A DNA stretch of 64,000 bases from Streptomyces sp. CB00316. Its GTDB lineage: Bacteria > Actinomycetota > Actinomycetes > Streptomycetales > Streptomycetaceae. The stretch is from NCBI RefSeq assembly GCF_001905595.1, contig NZ_LIXI01000010.1:269857-333856 (forward strand). Direction: 5' to 3'. Made by a program: the position numbers and the translations under genes. The notes beneath the pieces were generated by a model. It did not search any database. It was not told the origin of the DNA and worked only from the letters and a program-made list of their open reading frames with translations. Positions 17,917 to 26,955 of this stretch are shown here, piece by piece. Within the stretch, counting starts at the first letter, position 1; each line of letters starts with the position of its first letter.

Positions 17917-19830
17917 TCAGTCGCGGGCGGGCTCCACCGCGTGGCTCTCGAAGCGGCCGTCCAGCTTGGCGACCAGACCGGTGACCTGGCGCGCGATGTC
18001 CGGGGCGGTCAGTCCGATCTCGGCCATGACCTCGCCGCGGGAGGCGTGGTCGAGGAAGACCGGCGGGATGCCGAAGTCGCGCAGCGGTACGTCGACGTCG
18101 GCGTCGCGCAGGGCCTGGGCGACGGCGGAACCGACACCTCCGGCGCGGCTGTTGTCCTCGACGGTGACGACGACGCGGTGGCGCTCGGCGAGCGGGGCGA
18201 GGGCCTCGTCGACCGGTTTGACCCAGCGCGGGTCGACGACGGTGCTGGAGATTCCCTGGGCGTCCAGCAGATCGGCGATCTCCAGGCACATCGGGGCGAG
18301 CGCGCCGACGGAGACGATCAGGACGTCCGGGCGGGCGGCCTTCGGCTCGCGCAGGACGTCCATGCCACCGGCCCGGCCGACGGCCTTGACCGCCGGGCCG
18401 ACCGCGCCCTTGGAGAAGCGGACCACGGTGGGCGCGTCGTCGACGGCGACGGCCTCGCGCAGCTGGGCACGGACCTGGTCGGCGTCGCGCGGCGCGGCGA
18501 TGCGGAGGGTGGGCACGCACTGGAGGATCGACATGTCCCACATGCCGTTGTGCGAGGCGCCGTCCGTGCCGGTGATGCCGGCCCGGTCCAGGACGAAGGT
18601 GACGCCGCACTTGTGCAGGGCGACGTCCATCAGGACCTGGTCGAAGGCGCGGTTGAGGAAGGTCGCGTAGACCGCGAAGACCGGGTGGAGACCGCCGGTG
18701 GCGAGGCCCGCCGCGGAGACCGCGCCGTGCTGCTCGGCGATGCCGACGTCGTAGATCCGGTCCGGAAAGGCCTCCTCGAACTTGCCGAGGCCGACGGGCT
18801 GGAGCATGGCCGCGGTGATCGCGACGATGTCCTCGCGCTCGTGGCCGAGCTTGACCATCTCCTCGCCGAAGACCGAGGTCCAGTCGAGGCCGGAGGTGGA
18901 GATCGGCAGACCGGTGTCCGGGTGGATCTTGCCGACGGCGTGGAAGCGGTCGGCCTCGTCCTGGAGGGCCGGGGTGTAGCCGCGGCCCTTCTCGGTGAGG
19001 CAGTGCACGATGACCGGGCCGCCGAAGCGCTTGGCGCGCTGGAGCGCGGACTCCAGGGCCTCGATGTCGTGGCCGTCGATGGGACCGACGTACTTCAGGC
19101 CGAGGTCCTCGAACATCCCCTGCGGCGCGATGAAGTCCTTCAGGCCCTTCTTGGCGCCGTGCAGGGTCTCGTAGAGCGGGCGGCCGACGACGGGCGTGCG
19201 CTCCAGGATGTCCTTGCCGCGGGCCAGGAACCGCTCGTAACCGTCGGTGGTACGGAGGGTGGCGAGGTGGTTGGCCAGGCCGCCGATCGTCGGAGCGTAC
19301 GAGCGCTCGTTGTCGTTGACGACGATGACGAGCGGGCGGTCCTTGGCGGCGGCGATGTTGTTCAGCGCCTCCCAGGCCATACCGCCGGTGAGCGCGCCGT
19401 CACCGATGACCGCGACGACGCGGTCGTCCTTCTTCAGGACCTCGTTCGCCTTGGCCAGGCCGTCGGCCCAGCCGAGCACCCCGGAGGCATGGCTGTTCTC
19501 GATGATGTCGTGCTCGGACTCGGCACGGGAGGGGTAGCCGGAGAGGCCGCCCTTGCTCTTGAGCCGGGAGAAGTCCTGGCGGCCGGTGAGCAGCTTGTGG
19601 ACGTAGGCCTGGTGGCCGGTGTCCCACAGCACCTTGTCCTGGGGCGACTCGAATACCCGGTGCAGGGCGATGGTGAGCTCGACGACGCCCAGGTTGGGGC
19701 CGAGGTGTCCGCCGGTCTTGGACACCGCGTCCACGAGGAAGGTGCGGATCTCCTCCGCGAGCTCCTCCAGCTCACCGAGGCTGAGCCGGTCCAGGTCGCG
19801 CGGTCCCTTGATGCGGGTCAGCAGATCCAC
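17917..19830 (-). CDS. dxs: 1-deoxy-D-xylulose-5-phosphate synthase
   Basis: The 637-residue enzyme condenses pyruvate with glyceraldehyde-3-phosphate, the first step of the MEP isoprenoid pathway, using thiamine diphosphate. HLGPNLGVVELTIALH is the N-terminal substrate region. The TPP motif runs from VIGDGALTGGMAWEALNN to VVNDNE. The central pyrimidine domain has the glutamate in YDVGIAEQHGAV, and the transketolase C-terminal domain closes the protein. Length is normal. Streptomyces commonly carry two dxs genes, so this may be one of a pair. Confidence 0.95.
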   Translation of the reverse strand: MDLLTRIKGPRDLDRLSLGELEELAEEIRTFLVDAVSKTGGHLGPNLGVVELTIALHRVFESPQDKVLWDTGHQAYVHKLLTGRQDFSRLKSKGGLSGYPSRAESEHDIIENSHASGVLGWADGLAKANEVLKKDDRVVAVIGDGALTGGMAWEALNNIAAAKDRPLVIVVNDNERSYAPTIGGLANHLATLRTTDGYERFLARGKDILERTPVVGRPLYETLHGAKKGLKDFIAPQGMFEDLGLKYVGPIDGHDIEALESALQRAKRFGGPVIVHCLTEKGRGYTPALQDEADRFHAVGKIHPDTGLPISTSGLDWTSVFGEEMVKLGHEREDIVAITAAMLQPVGLGKFEEAFPDRIYDVGIAEQHGAVSAAGLATGGLHPVFAVYATFLNRAFDQVLMDVALHKCGVTFVLDRAGITGTDGASHNGMWDMSILQCVPTLRIAAPRDADQVRAQLREAVAVDDAPTVVRFSKGAVGPAVKAVGRAGGMDVLREPKAARPDVLIVSVGALAPMCLEIADLLDAQGISSTVVDPRWVKPVDEALAPLAERHRVVVTVEDNSRAGGVGSAVAQALRDADVDVPLRDFGIPPVFLDHASRGEVMAEIGLTAPDIARQVTGLVAKLDGRFESHAVEPARD

Positions 19831-19941
19831 CCGTGCCTCCTTGCGTTTGAGCTGATCGAGCGTGCCGATCCGATGAGTCTAATGTTCCACTACCGGGCCC
19901 CGGCATCGGGAGCCTGTGTTCGAACGCGGCCGGCCGGGGAC

Positions 19942-19984
19942 GCGCAGGTGCCCGGCACCCCCGTGGGGCGCCGGGCACCTGCGC
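19942..19984 (-). terminator. Terminator after the xylose-type ABC operon
   Basis: GCGCAGGTGCCCGGC (19942-19956) and its complement (19970-19984) surround a 13-base loop, ending 10 bases from the xylH stop. Confidence 0.8.
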
Positions 19985-19994
19985 GGATCCGCGG

Positions 19995-21305
19995 TCAGGC
20001 GCGGCCTGCGGTCTTCTGGGTCTTACGGGTGACGGAGTCGATGACGACCGTGGCCAGGAGCACGGCGCCGGTGACCATGTACTGGATCGGCGTGGCGATG
20101 CCCTCCAGCGACAGTCCGTACTGGATCGAGACGATCACCATGACACCGAGCAGCGCGTTCCACGTGCGGCCGCGGCCGCCGAAGAGGCTGGTGCCGCCGA
20201 TGACGGCCGCCGCGATGACGTTCATCAGCAGGTCGCCGGTGCCGGAGCCCTGGTTGGCCGCCGCGATCTTGGAGGCCCAGAACAGGCCGCCGATCGCCGC
20301 GAACGTCCCCGCGATGGAGAAGACGGAGATCCGGATCGCGGTGACGTTGATACCGGCACGCCGGGAGGCCTCGACGCTGCCGCCGAGCGCGAAGATCTTC
20401 CGCCCGTATGCCGTGCGGCGCAGCAGGAAGTCCGTGGCGACCAGGACGATCAGGAAGAGCACCAGGGCGAGCGGCAGGCCGCGGTACTGGTTGAACATGT
20501 ACGCCGCGGCGAACGCGAACACCGCGAGGACGCCGGTGCGCACGGCGATGTCGGCGATCGGCCGGGACGGGATGCCCGCGGCCTCACGGCGGCGGGTGTC
20601 CAGGAACGCGGCGGCGAAGTAGCCGACGACCGCGATCGCGGCGAGCCCGTAGGCGGCGGCGACATCGGTGAAGTAGTACGTGGTCAGCTTGCCGACCACC
20701 CCGTCGCCGTCCAGGTTGATGGTGCCGGAGTCGCCGAGCAGCTGGAGCATGAAGCCGAGCCAGAACAGCAGGCCGGCCAGGGTGACGGCGAAGGCCGGTG
20801 CGCCGATCCGGGCGAAGAAGAAGCCGTGGATCGCGCCCATCACCGCGCCGCTGACGACGGCGACGAGGATCGCCAGCCACTCGTTCATGCCCTGGGTGAC
20901 GCTGAGCACCGCGACGAGGGCGCCGGAGACACCGCTGACCGAGCCGACCGAGAGGTCGATCTCGCCGAGCAGCAGGACGAAGATGATGCCCACGGCCATC
21001 ATGCCGGTGGCCACCATGCTGGTGGCGATGTCGCTGATGTTCTTCGCGGAGAGGAACTCGGAGTTCATGCTCTGGAAGACGATGGCGATGATCGCGAGGC
21101 CGACGACCACCGGGATGGAGCCCAGGTCACCGCCGCTGATCTTGCGCTTGAACTCGGTGATGTAGCCGGCGAAGCCCTGCTCACGGATGAGCAGGCGGGG
21201 GTCGACGACCGTGGCGGCGCCCTCGGCCGCGTCCGGGTTGCCGACCGGCGCGTCCGCCGGGGCGGCGGTCTTGTCCAGCGAGGTCGCGGACTTGTCGGTG
21301 GTCAC
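19995..21305 (-). CDS. xylH: Xylose-type sugar ABC transporter permease
   Basis: The 436-residue membrane protein belongs to the BPD_transp_2 (RbsC/XylH) family of sugar permeases. It has about ten or more hydrophobic helices, the motif LLLGEIDLSVGSVSGVSGA, and the cytoplasmic coupling region AYGRKIFALGGSVEASRRAGIN. The length over 400 residues is typical of XylH rather than RbsC. The GTG start at 21305 overlaps the stop of the ATPase gene (GTGA), so the pair is translationally coupled. Xylose as substrate is inferred from relatives and from the neighbouring ROK regulator. Confidence 0.88.
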   Translation of the reverse strand: MTTDKSATSLDKTAAPADAPVGNPDAAEGAATVVDPRLLIREQGFAGYITEFKRKISGGDLGSIPVVVGLAIIAIVFQSMNSEFLSAKNISDIATSMVATGMMAVGIIFVLLLGEIDLSVGSVSGVSGALVAVLSVTQGMNEWLAILVAVVSGAVMGAIHGFFFARIGAPAFAVTLAGLLFWLGFMLQLLGDSGTINLDGDGVVGKLTTYYFTDVAAAYGLAAIAVVGYFAAAFLDTRRREAAGIPSRPIADIAVRTGVLAVFAFAAAYMFNQYRGLPLALVLFLIVLVATDFLLRRTAYGRKIFALGGSVEASRRAGINVTAIRISVFSIAGTFAAIGGLFWASKIAAANQGSGTGDLLMNVIAAAVIGGTSLFGGRGRTWNALLGVMVIVSIQYGLSLEGIATPIQYMVTGAVLLATVVIDSVTRKTQKTAGRA

Positions 21306-22090
21306 TTGGAAACCTCCGCGTTGCGCGCCGCACGTCGGGTCACGGCGTTGTCCGTGGCGCCCGTGATGGCGGAGATGATCTCTTCCTGGGAGGTGGTCTT
21401 CACATCGAAGACACCGTTGTTCCGGCCCAGCCGGAGCACGGCGACCTTGTCGGCGACGGCCTTCACATCGGCCATGTTGTGGCTGATGAGGATGACCGCG
21501 TGGCCGCGCTCGCGCAGCCGCTCGACGAGGTCGAGTACCTGGGCGGTCTGCTCGACGCCGAGGGCAGCGGTCGGCTCGTCGAGGATGACGAGCTTGGGCT
21601 CACCGAGCATGGACCGGGCGATGGCCACCGTCTGGCGCTGGCCGCCGGAGAGCGAGGCGATCGGGATGCGGACGCTCGGGATGCGGATCGAGAGCGTGGA
21701 CAGCAGCTCGCGGGAGCGGCGCTCCATCTCCACCTCGTCCAGGATGCCGAACTTGCGCAGCTCCCGGCCCAGGTAGAGGTTGCCGACGACATCGATGTTG
21801 TCGCACAGCGCGAGGTCCTGATAGACGGTCGCGACGCCGAGGTTCTGGGCGTCGTGCGGCTTGTCGATCTGGACGGCCCTGCCCTCCCACTCGATGACTC
21901 CCTCATCGATGGGGTGCACTCCGGCGATCGTCTTGACCAGCGTTGATTTACCGGCGCCGTTGTCGCCCACCAGGGCGACCACCTCACCGGCGTGGACCTC
22001 AAGCTCTACATCGGTGAGTACCTGGACGGCACCGAATCGCTTGGAGACCCCTCGCAACGCCAACACGGGCGTAGCGGTCACGTGAACCAT
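21302..22090 (-). CDS. xylG: Xylose-type sugar ABC transporter ATP-binding protein
   Basis: A 262-residue single-cassette ATPase. Walker A is GDNGAGKST near residue 43, the ABC signature is SLSGGQRQTVAIAR, and Walker B is KLVILDEPTAALG, with the switch histidine in LISHN. Many sugar importers of this class use a fused double cassette (about 500 residues); this half-size version is the usual Streptomyces form and should act as a homodimer. It lies between the binding-protein and permease genes. Confidence 0.88.
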   Translation of the reverse strand: MVHVTATPVLALRGVSKRFGAVQVLTDVELEVHAGEVVALVGDNGAGKSTLVKTIAGVHPIDEGVIEWEGRAVQIDKPHDAQNLGVATVYQDLALCDNIDVVGNLYLGRELRKFGILDEVEMERRSRELLSTLSIRIPSVRIPIASLSGGQRQTVAIARSMLGEPKLVILDEPTAALGVEQTAQVLDLVERLRERGHAVILISHNMADVKAVADKVAVLRLGRNNGVFDVKTTSQEEIISAITGATDNAVTRRAARNAEVSK

Positions 22091-22320
22091 CTCCTTCGCC
22101 GCCTGACCGGCGGGGGATGCCGCGCGCGGGGGAAGGCGCGGCGGTCGAGCAGAAGAAAAGAAACAGGGGGAAGCGTTCCGTCCGGCGCCCCGCCCGGTAG
22201 CGGGACGGTTGGTGGGCAGGACACCGGACAGGCTTCGTGGCGCGCGGGCCGGTGTGCGGCGGGCGCGGGCGCGGCGGGGATGCCGTGGCGCCTTCGCGAG
22301 GACGCGTCGGGCGTACGGCG

Positions 22321-22359
22321 GGGGGCGCCCTGTCCGGCCGTGACCGGCCGGACGCCCCC
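22321..22359 (-). terminator. Hairpin between xylF and xylG
   Basis: The arms GTCCGGCCG and CGGCCGGAC are extended by GGGGGCG and CGCCCCC. The hairpin sits just after the xylF stop and about 230 bases before xylG. It probably attenuates transcription so that more binding protein is made than membrane components (inference). Confidence 0.65.
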
Positions 22360-22365
22360 AGGGGC

Positions 22366-23478
22366 CTACTTCAGGCCGATCTTGTCGCAGGCGGCCTTGT
22401 ACTTGCCCGAGCAGATCTCGTCCAGCGTCCAGATGCCGTCCTTGACGACGGTGTCCTTGATGTTGTCCTTGGTCAGCGAGATGACCGGGACGAGGACCGT
22501 CGGGATGTCCTTCTGGCTGGCGTTGTCGACCTTCGAGGTGGCGATCGAGTCGAGCTTCTCGCCCTTGGCGAGTGCGACGGCCATCTCGGCGGCGACGATG
22601 CCCTCGGCCGGGTAGGACTTGTAGACGCTCATGAACTGCTCACCGGTGACGATGCGCTGCACGCCCGCCAGCTCGGCGTCCTGGCCGGTGACCGGGGGGA
22701 GCTTCGGCAGACCGGCGGCCTTCAGGGCGGTGATGATGCCGCCCGCCATGCCGTCGTTGGCGGAGTAGACGCCGTCGATCTTGTCCTTGCCGAGCGCGGT
22801 GATCGCCGCTTCCATGTTGGCGTTGGCGTTCTCCGGCTTCCACTCCTTGGTGTCGTACTCCTTGCCGTACTTCACCTTGCCGTCGAGGACCGACTTGGCG
22901 CCCTTCTTGAAGAGCGCGGCGTTCGGGTCGGTGATCGCGCCGTTCATCATCACGATCGTGCCGCCGTCGGCCTTGTCTCCCAGGGCCTCCAGCAGCGCGG
23001 TGCCCTGTGCGCGGCCGACCTCTTCGTTGTCGAAAGAGGTGTACGCGTCGATGGGGCCCTCGGCGAGGCGGTCGAAGGCGACGACCGGGATGCCCTCGGC
23101 CTTGGCCTTCTTGATGCTGTTCTCGATCGCCTTGGCGTCCACCGCGCCGACGATGAGCGCGTCGACCTTGTTGGTGATCATGGTGTCGATCTGCTGCGCC
23201 TGGGTGGGCGCGTCCTGCTTGGCGTTGGCGTAGATGACCTTCGCCTTGCCGTCCGTGAGCTCGCCGATCTTCTTCTCGATGATCGGACGGTCGAACTTCT
23301 CGTAACGGGCCGTCTGGTTCTCGGGGAGGAGCAGACCTATCTTCAGGTCGTCGCCCTTCTTCTCCGAGCCCTGTTCGGCCTTGTCACCGGACTCCTTGGC
23401 GCTCCCGCAAGCGGCCAGCGAGATCGCCATCGTGGTGGCGGCAACGGCAACGGCGGCACGACGCATACGCGTGTTCAT
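22366..23478 (-). CDS. xylF: Xylose-type sugar ABC transporter substrate-binding lipoprotein
   Basis: A 370-residue lipoprotein. The signal peptide ends in the lipobox ISLAACG. The mature protein has the type I periplasmic binding fold of the XylF/RbsB class: KIGLLLPENQTARYEKFDRP, VDALIVGAVDAKAI, IPVVAFDRLAEG, and VYSANDGMAGGIITALKAAG. It should capture a pentose or hexose for XylGH. It is first in the operon and lies just downstream of the ROK regulator gene in the same orientation, with a repeat-rich 120-bp gap. Confidence 0.9.
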   Translation of the reverse strand: MNTRMRRAAVAVAATTMAISLAACGSAKESGDKAEQGSEKKGDDLKIGLLLPENQTARYEKFDRPIIEKKIGELTDGKAKVIYANAKQDAPTQAQQIDTMITNKVDALIVGAVDAKAIENSIKKAKAEGIPVVAFDRLAEGPIDAYTSFDNEEVGRAQGTALLEALGDKADGGTIVMMNGAITDPNAALFKKGAKSVLDGKVKYGKEYDTKEWKPENANANMEAAITALGKDKIDGVYSANDGMAGGIITALKAAGLPKLPPVTGQDAELAGVQRIVTGEQFMSVYKSYPAEGIVAAEMAVALAKGEKLDSIATSKVDNASQKDIPTVLVPVISLTKDNIKDTVVKDGIWTLDEICSGKYKAACDKIGLK

Positions 23479-23554
23479 TCTCGAACCTCCCTGACGAGGC
23501 CGCGACGTTGCGGCCGAGGTGGCTGGAAGTCAACTCGGCCGCAGCGCCAGCGTC

Positions 23555-23597
23555 AAGGAGTAAATCCTTAACGAGATGACAACGGTGCCATTCGTTA
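23555..23597 (-). promoter_or_regulatory. Candidate operator upstream of xylF
   Basis: AAGGA-N5-TCCTT (23555-23569) abuts TAACGA (23569-23574), which is repeated inverted as TCGTTA (23592-23597). The sites lie 77-119 bases before the xylF start and just after the ROK gene. They are candidates for the ROK regulator; no consensus was available for comparison. Confidence 0.35.
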
Positions 23598-23598
23598 T

Positions 23599-24798
23599 CT
23601 AAGTGAAGACAGGAGTCGCTGCGGGGAGAGTGCTCTCCAAAAGGGTTGAATCCCCCATCTCGCTCAGCACGAGGGCCAGGGCGCCCAGCACCTCGGCACG
23701 GCCGCCCAGAGCCCCGGGGAGCACGGAGAGCTGCCGGGCGGCGCTGGGGATCGCGTAACGCGACACGGAGTCCCGTATGGGCCCCAGAACCAGCTCCCCG
23801 GCCTCCGCCAGCGAGCCGCCGAGCACGACCCGGCTGGGGTTGAGCAGGTTGCACAGGTTGGCGACACCGCTGCCTATGTGGCGGCCGACGTCGCCGATCA
23901 CCCGCCGGCACCCCGGATCGCCCTCACGGGCCAGCTGGACCACCCGTTCCATCGTGAGCCCCGGGCCGTGGCTGGGCTGGAGCAGGGGCAGGACGTAGCG
24001 CGCGGCGGTGAAGGTCTCCAGGCAGCCGCGGTTGCCGCAGCGGCAGACAGGGCCCGACTCGTCGAGCGTGATGTGCCCGATCTCGCCGGCCGTGCCGCCG
24101 GGGCCCCGGTAGATGGTCCCGTCGATCACCAGACCGGCGCCGACGCCGCTGGCGACCTTGATGTACGCGAGGTCCTTGACGCCCCGCCCGCTGCCCCAGA
24201 CCAGCTCGCCCAGGGCCCCGAGGTTGGCGTCGTTGTCGACGTACACCGGGACGCCGAGGCGGCCGGAGAGCTCCTCGCTGGGGTTGATGCCCGTCCAGCC
24301 CGGCAGGATCGAGGTGGAGCCCAGCGTTCCGGACTCGACGTCGATGGGTCCGGGCACGCCGAGGCCGACGCCGATGACCTTGTCCGGGCCGATTCCGGTG
24401 GCCTCGATCAGCCGCTTGACCAGCACTTCCGCCCGGTCGAACCCCTCGGCGGACGACGCGTCGACGTCCAGCGGCTCGGACTCCTCGGCCAGCACCTGGT
24501 GGGCCAGGTTGCCGACGGCGACCCGCAGGTGCGTGTGGCCGAAGTCGACGCCGATGACGATGCCCGCGTCACCGCTGAGCGAGACACTGCGGGCCCTGCG
24601 TCCGCCCGCCGAGGTGGGCGTGACCTCGACCGTTCCGCCGTCCTTCAGCTCCCGGACGATATTGGAGACCGTGGCCGCGGAGAGCCCGGTGCTCCGGGCG
24701 ATCTCCGCCTGGGTGAGCGACCCCGCCATACGTACGGCGCGTACGACCCGCTCCAGATTGGCCCTGTGCAGCGATGTCTGCGACCCGGGAGTCTCCAT
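23599..24798 (-). CDS. rok7B7: ROK-family transcriptional regulator, Rok7B7-like
   Basis: A 399-residue ROK repressor. The N-terminal winged helix-turn-helix is SLTQAEIARSTGLSAATVSNIVREL. The sugar-kinase-like domain has the phosphate motif GVDFGHTHLRVAVG, VYVDNDANLGALGE, and the ROK zinc site CRCGNRGCLETF. The ATG at 24798 gives METPGSQ, as in relatives. In S. coelicolor the orthologue next to xylFGH is described as Rok7B7, affecting xylose transport, carbon catabolite repression, development and antibiotic production; that is recall. The same gene order here supports orthology. Confidence 0.88.
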   Translation of the reverse strand: METPGSQTSLHRANLERVVRAVRMAGSLTQAEIARSTGLSAATVSNIVRELKDGGTVEVTPTSAGGRRARSVSLSGDAGIVIGVDFGHTHLRVAVGNLAHQVLAEESEPLDVDASSAEGFDRAEVLVKRLIEATGIGPDKVIGVGLGVPGPIDVESGTLGSTSILPGWTGINPSEELSGRLGVPVYVDNDANLGALGELVWGSGRGVKDLAYIKVASGVGAGLVIDGTIYRGPGGTAGEIGHITLDESGPVCRCGNRGCLETFTAARYVLPLLQPSHGPGLTMERVVQLAREGDPGCRRVIGDVGRHIGSGVANLCNLLNPSRVVLGGSLAEAGELVLGPIRDSVSRYAIPSAARQLSVLPGALGGRAEVLGALALVLSEMGDSTLLESTLPAATPVFT

Positions 24799-25035
24799 CG
24801 ACTCATCCACTCCTGCCCTTGGCGGGCGGTCCAGAGGACCGCCCCGGCCGGGGCAGCAGCGATGACACCCCGGCTTCCTCCAACATGTGAACTCTAAGCT
24901 GACCGTTCGGGGGTACCTTCCGTCAAGACCTGAGCACCCGCGCACCCCACGACGGCCCGGTGCCCCGGCGGAGAAGTTCTCCGCCGGGGCACCGGGCCGT
25001 CGTGGATATGTGACCTTCTTCTGCGGACGCGTGAC

Positions 25036-25986
25036 CTACTTGAGCGCACCCGCCGTCAGACCGGAGACGACCTGGCGCTGGAAGATGATGTACGCCGCCA
25101 GCACCGGGAGCATCGCGATCACCAGGCCGGCGAAGAGGCCGGAGTAGTCGCCCTTGTACCCCTGGCTGGAGGCCAGCTCCACCAGGCCCTGGGCGAGCAC
25201 CCGCTTCTCCGGGTCGGTGTTGAGCACCGTCGGCAGCATGTACTGGTTCCACTGCCCCAGGAAGTTGAAGATGCCGACGCTGATCAGGCCGGGCTTGGCC
25301 ATCGGCAGCATCACCTGGAAGAACGTCCGGGTGTGCGAGGCCCCGTCGATGATCGACGCCTCCGCCACCGAGGTCGGCAGCGTACGGAAGAACGAGGTCA
25401 GGAAGAACACGGTGAACGGCAGCGAGTAGGCGATGTACACGAGGATCAGGCCGTGGATCGTGTTCAGCAGCCCCATGTTGTCCATGACGTAGAACAGCGG
25501 GACCAGCGCCAGCATGATCGGGAAGCTCATGCCGCCGACGAACAAGAAGTAGATGAAGCGGTTGCCCGGGAACTCGAAGCGCGCCAGCACATAGGCGGCC
25601 ATCGACCCGAGTACCAGGGTGCCGACGAGCGACCCGCCCACCACCAGGATGGTGTTGAGGAAGTACTCGCTCATGTGGGCCTGGCTCCAGGCCCGGCCCC
25701 AGGCGTCGAAGCTCAGCGAGCTCGGCAGAGACCAGGGGGTGTTGAAGATGTCCGAGTCGGTCTTGAACGACGACATCACCGCCCAGAACAGCGGCAGGAC
25801 GACCATGATCGCCCACAGGATCAGCATCCCGTGCGAGAAGACGTTGAGGACCTGGCCCTCGCTGCTCTTCGCGGGGGCCGGCGAGCCCTTGGCGGCCGGG
25901 CCGGTGCGCTGGGCGGGCACCTTGGCCGCGTCGGTGCCGGAGGAGGGCCCGGAGGCACCGGAGGGAGGGGTGTCAGTGGTCTTCAT
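25036..25986 (-). CDS. ngcG: Carbohydrate ABC transporter permease (NgcG type)
   Basis: A 316-residue MalG-type permease. A Pro/Ala-rich cytoplasmic tail of about 45 residues precedes six transmembrane helices. The EAA coupling loop is SVAEASIIDGASHTRTFFQVMLP. Its ATG shares one base with the stop of the partner permease (TGATG), so the two are translationally coupled. The set matches NgcEFG, described in Streptomyces for N-acetylglucosamine and chitobiose uptake. Substrate is inferred from this resemblance. Confidence 0.85.
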   Translation of the reverse strand: MKTTDTPPSGASGPSSGTDAAKVPAQRTGPAAKGSPAPAKSSEGQVLNVFSHGMLILWAIMVVLPLFWAVMSSFKTDSDIFNTPWSLPSSLSFDAWGRAWSQAHMSEYFLNTILVVGGSLVGTLVLGSMAAYVLARFEFPGNRFIYFLFVGGMSFPIMLALVPLFYVMDNMGLLNTIHGLILVYIAYSLPFTVFFLTSFFRTLPTSVAEASIIDGASHTRTFFQVMLPMAKPGLISVGIFNFLGQWNQYMLPTVLNTDPEKRVLAQGLVELASSQGYKGDYSGLFAGLVIAMLPVLAAYIIFQRQVVSGLTAGALK

Positions 25987-26906
25987 CAGAACTCCAGCCG
26001 CTCGCGCCGGCCCACCCGCATGACGATGGCGGCGAACGCCAGGGTCACGAGGAGCAGGGCGACACCGATCGTGGTCGCGTAGCCCGCCTGTCCGTCACGG
26101 AACGCCGACTGGTAGACGTACAGCGGCAGGACGGTGGTCGAGTAGTCGGGCCCGCCGGGGCCGACGCTCATGATGTGGACGATGGCGAAGCCCTCGGCGC
26201 CGAGCGCCAGGATGCCCATGTAGACCCAGCCGGACTGGACCGTGTCCCACAGCAGGGGGAGCGTGATCCGGAAGAAGGTCGTGAAGCGGCTCGCCCCGTC
26301 CAGCAGGGCGGCCTCGTAGAAGTCCTTGGGGATGGAGGCCATGCCCGCGGAGAACAGCACCACGAAGAAGCCGGTGGTGCACCAGACGAGGACTCCCATG
26401 ATGACCCACAGGGCCAGGTTCGGATCGCCCAGCCAGTCCGGTACGTCGTCGAAGCCCACGGCCTTGAGCGTGCCGTTGATCATGCCCTGGGCCGGGTCGA
26501 AGGCGAACTGGAACAGGATGGCCACGATCGCGATCGAGAGCACCTGCGGGAAGAAGTAGGCGATCTTGTAGAAGCCCGAGCCCCGGACGCCCGCGATGGC
26601 GGCGCCCTTGCGGCGCCGGCCACCCACGTTGAGCATGAAGGCGAAGAAGAGCGCGAGGCCCAGCGTCACCAGCGGCAGCAGAACGGCCAGCAGCACACTG
26701 TGCTGCAGCGATTTCCAGAAGATGTCGTCGTCGAGCATCTTGGTGTAGTTGTCGAACCCGACCATCTTGAAGTCGGGGCTCAGCCCCGTCCAGTCCGTGA
26801 ACGAGTAGTAGATGGACTGGATGAAGGGCCAGATGACGAAGATGACGTACAACGCCATCGGGACCACCAGGAACCCGATTATGAACCGGTATTTACCGTG
26901 TTGCAT
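25986..26906 (-). CDS. ngcF: Carbohydrate ABC transporter permease (NgcF type)
   Basis: A 306-residue MalF-type permease with six predicted transmembrane helices, beginning in the first (FIIGFLVVPMALYVIFVIW). The EAA loop is DFYEAALLDGASRFTTFFRITLP. It pairs with the MalG-type protein encoded immediately downstream and follows the binding-protein gene by 49 bases. No ATPase gene is in the operon, as is usual for Streptomyces sugar importers that share the MsiK ATPase encoded elsewhere. Confidence 0.85.
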   Translation of the reverse strand: MQHGKYRFIIGFLVVPMALYVIFVIWPFIQSIYYSFTDWTGLSPDFKMVGFDNYTKMLDDDIFWKSLQHSVLLAVLLPLVTLGLALFFAFMLNVGGRRRKGAAIAGVRGSGFYKIAYFFPQVLSIAIVAILFQFAFDPAQGMINGTLKAVGFDDVPDWLGDPNLALWVIMGVLVWCTTGFFVVLFSAGMASIPKDFYEAALLDGASRFTTFFRITLPLLWDTVQSGWVYMGILALGAEGFAIVHIMSVGPGGPDYSTTVLPLYVYQSAFRDGQAGYATTIGVALLLVTLAFAAIVMRVGRRERLEF

Positions 26907-26955
26907 CGTTACCGACTCCGACCTTCCCCGAGCTGCCGCCGCTGGTGACGCGTGA

